DNA of 64,000 nt, taken from the NCBI GenBank assembly GCA_004380135.1, contig QXCR01000001.1:620001-684000 (forward strand), read 5' to 3'. Origin of the DNA: Stemphylium vesicarium (Eukaryota > Ascomycota > Dothideomycetes > Pleosporales > Pleosporaceae). Below the pieces are notes generated by a model that did no database searches, was not told the origin of the DNA, and worked only from the letters and a program-made list of their open reading frames with translations. A program made the translations under genes and the position numbers. Of the stretch, positions 55,286 through 64,000 are shown one piece after another (the stretch's first letter is position 1; the number at the start of each line of letters is the position of its first letter).

Positions 55286-56740
55286 ATGGCCCAGTTCAAA
55301 ATCAAGATGAACACCGATATCAATTTCACCGACAACGGCTGGCAGGTCAGCCCCAAAGAGGCTCATCATTTCCTCAGTAAGATTCAGGCCGTAGTTTTGG
55401 AATACCGCGTGCAGTCAGCCGCGCGCTTCAGCCGCCCCATCGAAGTCGCTCAGAATGCATCGCGACACACAAGGAAGGCAGAGAAGCTCCGTGTCGACTT
55501 TAACTTATGGGTCGGCTTCTACTCTTTCAGCACTGCCCCCACATTCGCTGTCTGTCGCCCAAAGAGCCGAAGACGACATGATGGCGTGCGAATCCCCACA
55601 GAGAAGATCGAGGTCTGCTTCCTGGAGCATGACAGTCCAGAGCGGAATAAATACATACCGCTAGAACGATTTCTGAGATCCAAGTTCCCAACACTAGATA
55701 ACACACCAGTCGGATATCCCGCAATGTTTCAGTGGTGGATGGCAAATGGCAAGATCTTCAACTGGCTCGCTCTGCCCACTGAACTGAAGGAACGCATCAT
55801 GTCCTTCTGTATGCATCGCTATCCGCCATATATTCGACGCAAGGGAAAGACTAGAGGTGTTCCCGAAGTCACCGGACAGTTTCAAGGCTGGGAGAGACTA
55901 CTAGGCGTATCCCGCCAGGTTCGCGCTTTATGCCTGCGTCTCTGCTTCGCTGGAAGTAGGGATCTCGAGTATGGTACTGGACTATGCATTGAGGCCAAGA
56001 GTCAATTTGCATTCAAGGACTGTGTGCGCAGGCTAGGAAAGAAATTCCAAATGCTTGAACCAGACAGTCTTCCGATATCCGAGGACAAGACTAGGGAGCT
56101 AGTAAGGACGTACAAGAACTTCCCCCTCATCTACCCCGATCTCCATCGATACGCTACTCTGCGCCACGGTATCCGAAAGCTTCGCCTTCAGTTCTCGTTT
56201 CTGGATTTCATGCACTTCTTCAGGGTCAACGTGGGTGGTTTCGCTCAATACTTCCCTTCTTATTCCTTGGACTACGAAATTTTTGATAGGTTTCCCCATC
56301 TCAAGGAATTAAGCATCCTGCTTCCGGATGCCAAAGGTCGTCTTGAAGATGACTTCCGATCATTTGGTCCTAGGCTTTGGTGGGGTGAGCCGTTCAATTG
56401 TCCGAGAACATTACACCGACTGATCTATGAGCGGGCTGCTGAGGTACTGGCTATATACAACAATGTCAAAATGGGTGGATTCATGAATGAAGAGGAGGAA
56501 TGCAGGTTCCAGAAGCTGAGAGGAGAAGCTAGAAAGAGGTTGGAATTTACTACTGAAGAGCTTGGGGAACTATATAGGGAGAATGGAGGTGGTATTGAAC
56601 TTGAAGAAAGTGTTGAACCTGGTATTGTGGAGGAAGCGGCTCCAGAAATCGAGCACGAGGTCGTAGGGGACGCCTTCTGGCCCCCCAAGTGCCGGTGTGC
56701 CATCAAGTGTAAGGATGTTCTACACCCGGACACTGCATGA
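55286..56740 (+). CDS. F-box-like domain protein, function unknown
   Basis: A single exon of 484 residues. The start at 55286 (MAQFKIKMNTDINF) is the only ATG of the frame before the conserved part. The frame itself is open from 55184, but with no earlier ATG. Around residue 155-175 there is an F-box-like helix (FNWLALPTELKERIMSFC), preceded by a beta-rich N-terminal part (KIEVCFLEHDSPERNKYIPL). The centre has leucine-rich segments (HGIRKLRLQFSFLDFMHFF, FPHLKELSILLPDA) and the C-terminus an acidic helix (NEEEECRFQKLRGEARKRL). F-box proteins recruit substrates to SCF ubiquitin ligases, but here the box is degenerate and the role is inferred. Similar proteins are common as expanded, variable families in Dothideomycetes. 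It converges on the MFS gene. Confidence 0.75.
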   Translation: MAQFKIKMNTDINFTDNGWQVSPKEAHHFLSKIQAVVLEYRVQSAARFSRPIEVAQNASRHTRKAEKLRVDFNLWVGFYSFSTAPTFAVCRPKSRRRHDGVRIPTEKIEVCFLEHDSPERNKYIPLERFLRSKFPTLDNTPVGYPAMFQWWMANGKIFNWLALPTELKERIMSFCMHRYPPYIRRKGKTRGVPEVTGQFQGWERLLGVSRQVRALCLRLCFAGSRDLEYGTGLCIEAKSQFAFKDCVRRLGKKFQMLEPDSLPISEDKTRELVRTYKNFPLIYPDLHRYATLRHGIRKLRLQFSFLDFMHFFRVNVGGFAQYFPSYSLDYEIFDRFPHLKELSILLPDAKGRLEDDFRSFGPRLWWGEPFNCPRTLHRLIYERAAEVLAIYNNVKMGGFMNEEEECRFQKLRGEARKRLEFTTEELGELYRENGGGIELEESVEPGIVEEAAPEIEHEVVGDAFWPPKCRCAIKCKDVLHPDTA

Positions 56741-56772
56741 AACTGAGATGTGGAGGGCAGAGCGATATGGAT

Positions 56773-58282
56773 CTACCACTTCCTGCGCGGATCCTTTTCG
56801 TGTAAGAAACGACTTCCGAGCATGAATACCGAGCCTACGACGAGGGTGGTACCCTGTTAAAAGTCAGCTGCTGTACTGGTCATGTAACTAAATTATCAAT
56901 CACTCACCGAAAACAAGATTAACCATCGATACCCTTCCCTGTTCTTGTCATCCGTAATCAGCGCACCACCAATCGGCGTGCCAACGAGACTCGAAACTGC
57001 GATGATGCTGTAAAAAGCCCCAATACGCGCACCCAGCTTGTCGTCTGGAGTGATCTGACCAATGACAGAAGGTGGAAGAGCAGTCACGCTGCTAACGCTG
57101 AAACCGTATACGCAAACGAAGAGGATCAGAGTAGCGAGGCTGTTGCTGAGCAACCAAAGGAAAAGACACAAGCAACCTGAAACTAACGTGGCCGGCCAGA
57201 GAAGATTGAGTCGACCGACGCGATCGCCCAAGAAGCCACCAAAAGTCGCTCCGAGGATACACCCGCCGTTCATCATGCACAAGAAGTACTTGCTGACACT
57301 GTTTCCATCATACGTGGTGTTGGCATAGATCTCTAGTCATCCATTAGCGAAAGGCCAAGTAAAAGGTTTCGCGACCCCGTCACATACTGACGTAGTATCC
57401 TGGGATCCAAAGACCAAGGATAGCAAACCACGCGCCAGCGCAGAGAACAGCGTAGCGAGAGTCCAGAAACCCTTTGAAGTCGATAAGACAAGCACATCCT
57501 TTGCGACCTGATCTCTCGCTGGGCTTGCTCGTAGAAATGCACAGCGCAATGGAGTAGCAAACACTGAACACGTCAGTTATTGCTCCGTTCTCGTAAGAAT
57601 GGGGCTGTGATGACATACGCGATTTTGAGGCCAGCCAGACGGAGAGAGTTCGCGAAGCCGACTCTGGGAAGTAGCTGGTCAAACATGAGTGGGAAGCCGA
57701 TGCCCCCCAGTGCCGATCCTGTAGAAACTAGCCCCATGGCGAAGGCACGGCGTTGTTTGAAGTGCTGGCCCACGACGGTGAGGGCTGGCTGGACGCCGAA
57801 GGAAATCGATAGGCCCATTAAGAGACCTTGTGTCATGAAGACGAGCCAAAATTGGTTGGGCTGGGTGAAGGATAGCATGAAGAGCGCTACTATGGTCCCA
57901 GCGCCTGAGCCAATGTAGAGATACTGAACAGAAACTTAGTTGTCGATTTGTGAAGAACAGGACGTGTACTGACCTGGACGCCATACCGATCGCAAAGAGA
58001 ACCCGATATAGCAGCCAGCAAATTCATCAACGCCATCTGCAGCGTACCGATAAATGCAATGTTCGACACAGATACATTTTGGAGAAATTGATGTGAGTAA
58101 AAATCTTGGAAGAAGCCAAAGCTATTCATGAGTCCGGAAGAAGCGTAGTAGACAAGAATGGAGCCAGCGACCGTCAGCCATGCCGCACGACCTCCTTCGC
58201 TCTCCTTCTCCTTGCACGATTCGCTATCGTTAGTGATCTCAGAAGGGAGGCGATCAAGACTGGTAAGCATCTTTTCGGCCAT
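56773..58282 (-). CDS. MFS transporter, monocarboxylate-porter type
   Basis: Five minus-strand exons (58282-57974, 57923-57619, 57563-57388, 57332-56908 and 56853-56773) give 431 residues, with 12 predicted helices. The N-terminus is hydrophilic (MAEKMLTSLDRLPSEITND). TM1 is WLTVAGSILVYYASSGLMNSF. The MFS motif A-like loop is GSLCDRYGVQ, located at the first splice, and TM4-5 show FGVQPALTVVGQHFKQRRA followed by GLVSTGSALGGIGFP. TM7 is joined across intron 3 (GYYV-KIYANTTYDG). TM11-12 contain GARIGAFYSIIAVSSLVG and YRWLILFS-GTTLVVGS. The pattern fits fungal MCT/MCH-like carriers of the plasma membrane; the substrate is unknown. Stop codons of this gene and the F-box-like gene are only 32 bp apart. 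Confidence 0.92.
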
Positions 58283-61153
58283 TTTGCTGGTGGAGTACGG
58301 CTAAGAGATGGTGAGAGCACTAGATATAGTCAACATCCACCCGCCTCCCGTACTGTTATAACACCACGCACTTTGGAATGACATGCGGGTACAACGCGAT
58401 CGACAAAAAAGCAGAATTTCACCAAGCCGTTCGAAGGATGTCGGGAAGGGAAGGGTGCGGCTCGGTGCGTTTACTCCAGCCTCCCCCCGCATTGTACAGC
58501 ACGTTCAAAGAGCTGGGCAGAAGTGTACATGATCGTCATGACCCAATGAGAGATACGGCATCGCAGGACAGCGAAAGCCCAAGCGAAAGACATGATGTGA
58601 TGTGGAACATCGGGTTGGCACTATACACGGATCGGTGTTTGGTTTGGTTGTGTTCTCCGGCGACGTAGCCGCGGGGGACTGGTGGATACGTACATCTCGG
58701 ATATATTCTGGCTCCATATATACGGGATTGTTTTACGGCTCGCTAAAAAAAGTGATGACATGTCGGTGATACGATTGATGTTACCCTAGCTGCGGGGAAA
58801 GGATTGGTGGACGTCGGATAGTCGCAGGTCCAATAAAATTGAAGACGGGCTTTTGTAACACGCAGGACGAATTTTTGGATGCGTTACTCAGAATACGGTA
58901 TAATAGATCATTTCATTCGTTGGGGGTATCGAAAGCTGGGTCCTGGTTGAACCAAGATCTCCGGAGCACCGGAAAGAATGATTTCTCTTTTCCCAGTGAG
59001 GTTAGGCGTCTCTGGAGGAAGACGCTATTGTCCTTCTGTATATCAAGACGTGTTGTCAAATATGTTACTCGGTGACATAGCTACGGACATGCGTTGGGCT
59101 GGTGCCTCCCGGGCCGATTTTCAATGCCGAGATTCTTTGGGCAATGTGTCTTTTGATATTGTAGAATCCTCCTTTCTCCTTCTAGTCTCGATCTTGACAC
59201 GGTTCCGGCTTGAGCATGTTGGAAAGCATCAACTTGTGCTCTTTATGGAACCCTGAAATTGGTCCCCAACTATTACGATTGCGAGTGTACGTAGTTGTCT
59301 GCGATATGCCAGCCTTTTTCAGGTGCATTGGTTTCTGCCCAAAAGCTTGCGCGGAGTCTTCGGGCTTATGTGTGGGCCCTTTCTGTGAGTAGTCGCAGAC
59401 TGCCCACACATCTTCGAAATTGATTACTGGCCGTACCGTTCATTGTAACGCCATGATCGCCAAGATACGAGTACTTTCAGTTCACGGCTTGATGGTTCGG
59501 CAGATCCGGTAAAAATGGCGACTGGATAGATAGACGATCTTTTGATCCTGCGTAGACGTCGTAGTCGTCTGACCAATGTCTTTATTAACTGTACTCTTCC
59601 ATACTTCACCTATATTCTCGTTTAGCCGACTCGCTCATGCTAAATTGTACATGTTCCTGCAAGTTTTGTACATTTGCCAGGAACGAAACCCAACCCAAGT
59701 GGCCGTATTGATTACGCAGTACCAAGAGACTCGAATCGCTCTGAGCGCCAAGGATACGTCGCACAATGGAAATAACATACCAAGACCAAGCTAGGACAGA
59801 TATTACAGTACAATGACCCACCGGCATTTCTTCAGATGTAGCCATGTATCCCGAGCAGCTAGTGAACCCTCCGTCAAGTGATTTGCCGGATAGGCCGTGC
59901 TTTGTGCAAAAGGGCCATCAGCATCTCCACTTTTCCCCCTCCGAGCAACGTATATTGTTCGGAACTATGCTATAGCTTGCGTGGTCTTCTTCGGATTACA
60001 CACAACGTGACTTGGCGATAGTTACGGTGTTCTCTGAGGCACCTGCGCAGTGTCTAGCGGTTGTGTAGGGGGCGTAGAAGAAAGACCGATGTGAGAGATA
60101 GCGAGCCAGGCTCCTTATTGCCGTTTTTTCCTTGCAAATGCATGATTCTCTTAGTAATCAAGGAAGTCGGACATCTAGAAAATCCGAGACTACTTTATGG
60201 ACGTGCGCGACGGCCACGAGGGCGCCAGCCGGTTAAAGCCCCTGATTGGGGGGCGGGGTATCGCTGCAAAACGAGCCGTGGTTTCCTCTGCATCTTCTCT
60301 ATCCTCGCGATTCGATGAACTTTCGCGATGTTACAATTCTCCTTCATTGAGGCCTTGATCTAGATTTCCGCACATGGTGATCTAAGCGGACCTCGGGTGG
60401 ATGTGTACGACCGAGTGACTAAATGGCGTTAATCTCGTACAAGACGGGGCATCGCCATTACTAAGACTTATCCACCGTCTTACTCAGCACCCTTCCTTCC
60501 ACAAGCTCATCTTGCCATTTGTTATAGTTACCTCCGCAGACATCTCATTAGTTCTCGGATTTTTCCTGCATTGTTCGGCATGCTGTTTCCGAGGATGACA
60601 CATTGGAAGGTTACATCGATCCTTCGTCCTCATCATCAGCTCTTTAGATCCTTATGCCTCTTCTCCACTGGATTTTGGTGCCTGGGTTCAAATTGCTTGC
60701 CCTGATTTTACGCGTACGAGCAGGGTCCGGTACGGCAGTGGCGCGGATCAACCGTTAGCGTACAGACGGAACGCTTATGTGCACCGACGTCCTCAGTGCT
60801 GACCCCGTGTTAGATTGACACGGTTCGCTGAGGGTGTCACCGAGCTCTTGATGTACGACGCGTCTTTTAAACTACATGACTTCTCGTGGCCATCGACGTG
60901 CAGCAATGAACGGTGGCTCTACGCCAAAACGTTAACCAAATTGACACCTGGCTGTTTTTCGCCTGTTTGCAAATCCTTAACAACAGGGATCGCTTTCTGT
61001 GAGTAATGCCTTTGGCGCTTGGACGGTCTTCCAGGAGTCTGGCATGGTCCACCACGCCAATCACGGCTAATATAACCCACCCAAAGAGTAATCTACGAGC
61101 CCGCATGGCGTAATAAGACGTCGAAATCTATTCTTACAGGGCTGATCGCACAT
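58283..61153. other. Divergent intergenic region without a recognisable gene (2.9 kb)
   Basis: It lies between the MFS start and the coiled-coil gene start. Frames such as 58378-58668 and 58978-59256 have no domain or splice support. It should contain both promoters. No repeat or RNA gene stands out. Confidence 0.5.
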
Positions 61154-63131
61154 ATGGAGTCGCGCGCAAGCAACAAAAGACTATGGGAGAACGACGAGGC
61201 CATTGACGTACATTCTAAGCGTCGTACCTCGCCCCTTACAGCATCCTATGCTCAGAGGTCTCCCCCGCTCCCGCCACTAGCCGCTCACTATGGCCCCAAC
61301 CGTACTGCTCTGGATCAACCAAAGCTGCCATCGCTTACCTCGTCCCGCAACGCATCAACTGGATCCATCACTTCAAGACCACAGCATCTGCCGCCACCAC
61401 AGGAACTTGCGTTGCTCGGCAGGCCAGGCGGTAGACCCAACTCACTTGTCGATAATGAGGAAGATTCCTCTCTTCGATCCTCTCAAGCAGTTGACACAGG
61501 TAATTCAATCCTTTCCCGCTAGAAGCATAGCATGCATGCCAAGAGAGGCCACAACCTGGGGAGCATTACTTCCATGGTTCTCTCATATTAGAATTTCTGG
61601 ATTCTGATCTGATTCAAGTCGACAGCTAACCTGTTTACAGCATCACCAACAACCTATTATCGAATCTCTCCGCTAGATCTGCCTCAGACGCAAAACGAAT
61701 CGACAGCGGGCTTTGGCCCCATCCCTCAAACAACGTCTGCCGCTAGACCAGTAACTTGCTGCTCACCTGATTGTCAGGGCCAGGTATGCTCAATCTCGCG
61801 TTCATTAATGCGCAAGCTTGCTGCAGATCTGGGGGTATTGGTCGACAGAGTCAAACATCTGACGCGTACAGACAAACCAGTCTCTTCTAAAGTGAGTTAC
61901 CAATACGGGTCTAAGCTTACTATGCAAGCAATGTCAGCATCTGATATCAAGACTTTGAGACGCTAATACGTTCCTGTAGCCACCCGAGTCCAGTAATACT
62001 CAGGTTGAACTATTGCTACGATGGGCTCTAAATCTCGTGCATGAAGGTAACCTTCAGTTACAAGAGCACACAGAGCAGCAATTGTCACGTAGCCCAAGGT
62101 CGCAATCCTCACACGACGACTCGCCCAATATGCGAAGAATCCAACCCCACCCCGAAGAACGCGAAGAGCAGTCGCCGGCACTGAAACAGCATCAGACACA
62201 CCATGACCAGGATTATTTCACTCGCCTTAATGCTGCATCAGACGAGACCAGAAGAAACCCGTATGGAACAGTGACTAAACCGACGAAGAAGTCTCCACAT
62301 CATACCACCTCATCTTCTGGATCCTTTCATGCGCTCCCACGATCACCTACACAGACGCGGCAACCCGTACACTCACTCAGATTACCCTCGCCATCGTCGT
62401 TGAACCCCTCGAGCTCTCAAACCTTACCGCCCATCACATCGCCGCAGAGTACAGCACACAACAGCCAGCTGAAAGAACTACAAAATCAAGTCAGTGTAAA
62501 GGCACTACAGTTCAAAACACTACAATGCGAATATGAGAGTCTAGTTCAAAAGCTAGAGCGACAAAAAACCAAATGCGCTACCCTAGAAAACAAGTTCGAA
62601 ATCAGCGATATTGAAATCAACACTCTAGCAGAAGAGAAGGAAAGGCTGCAGGCGCAGGTCACAGCGCTAGAGGCCCAGGTGGAAGAGCTACAGCAGAGCC
62701 GGGATGAAGCGCGACGCCAAATCATTGCCAATGGAGGACAATACATGCGCATCATGGAGATGGCAAACAAGCTGCAGTCGCAGGGCGCAGACGATAAGAA
62801 GAAATGGGAGGCAGAAAAGAAGGAGTTGGAACAACGCATCCGACTGTTGGAAGAAGCCATGGTCACTGGCAGTGGCGAGCAGGCCACTCCGACACCCGGT
62901 ACAGAGCGTTCAGAGAGCGACAATCAGGCATTGCCGGCGTCTTCGTCATCACAATCCGAAACCATCAACGTTCTTCGTGCGGAAGTCACTCGCCTTCGCT
63001 CGCGCACCCAGACTCTAGAATTGGCGGTCCATACTATGCGACGGGAGAGTATCTCAATACAGACGGCAGCGCGGCAGCTTGTGGAATTGAACGATAGGCT
63101 GGAAGGTGCGGCAAAAGATGCAATGGGGTGA
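61154..63131 (+). CDS. Coiled-coil protein of unknown function
   Basis: Three exons (61154-61499, 61641-61891 and 61980-63131; introns 141 and 88 nt) give 582 residues. The N-terminal third is Pro/Ser/Arg-rich (MESRASNKRLWENDEAIDVH, then a SPPLPPLA run). Near residues 150-160 there is a short Cys cluster (CCSPDCQGQVC), followed by a helical segment (SLMRKLAADLGVLVDRVKHL). A disordered stretch precedes a coiled-coil of about 130 residues (LKELQNQVSVKALQFKTLQ through EEKERLQAQVTALEAQVEEL to EAEKKELEQRIRLLEEAM). A second helical repeat lies at the C-terminus (INVLRAEVTRLRSRTQTLEL). The Cys cluster could be zinc-binding. I do not recognise the family. The start is the first ATG of a clean frame, and splices are in phase. 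Confidence 0.75.
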
Positions 63132-64000
63132 GGATGATGATGACATTGCTGTTGCTTTTCTGACAGTGTATCATTTTTTTATATCTAATGACAAGTATTC
63201 ATATACCATAATCTTCCGATACCGTTGCCCCCATGTTCGTTTTGAGTACCGGTGTCGAATCACGGTCCACACGAGCGATTTCCCAAAGCATTCTTCTCGA
63301 GTGCGACACTCTGTGATTACCAGTGTCTTCTCATATCTTATCGGCATCCCGTAAGCAACCACACCACACCACCCACACTATCCGGATGAGTGAATATCCT
63401 TCACCCCTCCCCATGCATCTGCTCAGCACAAACCACTTGCATGCCAAACTCTTTTACGTAAAACAAATGCCATCTCATTGCGTGGCCGATTCAGTACGGA
63501 CTGAGCTTATGTAGCGTCGCTGACATTTGCCTCGCGTCCAGCTCGTACATGAATTGCACATCGATCCTGGAAATATTGCCCTCCACCGTCGGCTCTCCGC
63601 TCCCCCTGTATTTGAGCTGGTTTGATTAAGCTTTTTTGCTCCGCAGGATAGAAATCGCGCATAGTGTACTCGGCCGATGTGGGGAGGGAATGGTCCGGTT
63701 GCTCTTGTGGGGAAATGTCAGCTATATCGGCACATGGATTGGGTGTGTGCTGGAGACGCGTGGCATACAGGGATGTCGTGCTGAAGAGAAGCTATGCCAG
63801 CGGTGTGTCGTTGTGGGAAGGGGTGTGTTTGCGAAGTGAGGAGGTATACTTGCTGACCTAGCAGTACATAACGGTCAATTGCGCTTTCGGTGTAGAAATT
63901 AAAACCATGTCCAGCGAGTAGCCACGTCATGACAAGGTCACGGAGCAACAGCACAAGCACAAGCCACGATGAATACAAGTTAGAGAAGATGTGTTTAACA
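63132..64000. other. Right-end non-coding region
   Basis: No supportable gene. The first ~100 bases are AT-rich and probably the 3' UTR of the coiled-coil gene. Short frames near 63636-63978 on both strands overlap and have no domain. A gene may begin or end beyond the window. Confidence 0.5.

Overview
This window looks like nuclear DNA of a filamentous ascomycete, most likely Dothideomycetes and probably Pleosporales. The evidence is many short introns (about 45-185 nt, with GTATGT/GTAAGT-type donors and CTAAC/CTAAT branch sites), intron-rich ribosomal protein genes, and fungal families such as a Git3/cAMP-receptor-like GPCR, an RGS-LOV photoreceptor, Rho3 and a COP9 signalosome subunit. I see no bacterial, viral or transposon genes, no CRISPR array and no convincing tRNA or rRNA. 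The species-level guess is inference only. All exon joins were made by hand from splice signals, reading phase and protein similarity.

Layout. 1-4141: no recognisable gene. 4142-5585 (+): seven-helix GPCR, followed by a GAA microsatellite. 7102-8520 (-): coiled-coil protein of unknown function. 9584-10330 (-): two-finger C2H2 protein. 10331-13683: no gene. 13684-17331 (+): 1215-residue low-complexity protein with a C-terminal membrane anchor. 17954-20655 (+): CSC1/OSCA-type channel. 21063-22094 (+): nuclear-type protein with two XPA-like DNA-binding repeats. 22168-24421 (-): six-exon GMC oxidoreductase. 25391-27119 (+): Ipi3, for ribosome biogenesis. 27120-30425: 3.3 kb without a gene. 30426-32354 (-): otubain-type deubiquitinase. 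34104-35847 (-): COP9 signalosome subunit 2. 37155-38148 (+): Rho3 GTPase, with three consecutive microexons. 38813-39719 (-): hexapeptide sugar O-acetyltransferase.

40923-41450 (+): ribosomal protein eS27. 42402-43712 (+): deoxyribose-phosphate aldolase. 44298-45081 (-) and 45294-45929 (+): ribosomal proteins uS4 and eL21, divergent from one 212-bp promoter. 45930-50216: 4.3 kb without a gene. 50217-53064 (+): RGS-LOV blue-light photoreceptor. 53574-54224 (+): NatB catalytic subunit Naa20. 55286-56740 (+): F-box-like protein. 56773-58282 (-): MFS monocarboxylate-type transporter, with only 32 bp between its stop and that of the F-box-like gene. 61154-63131 (+): coiled-coil protein.

The genes do not form a metabolic cluster. 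This is mostly core housekeeping content (translation, ribosome assembly, ubiquitin/NEDD8 control, polarity, N-terminal acetylation) mixed with signalling genes (GPCR, Rho3, RGS-LOV, CSC1). The points most worth a second look are the RGS-LOV photoreceptor, the tandem XPA-like protein, the switch-I microexons of rho3, a GC-AG intron in csn2, and the ATG-only first coding exon of eS27 followed by an intron with a 9-bp hairpin.
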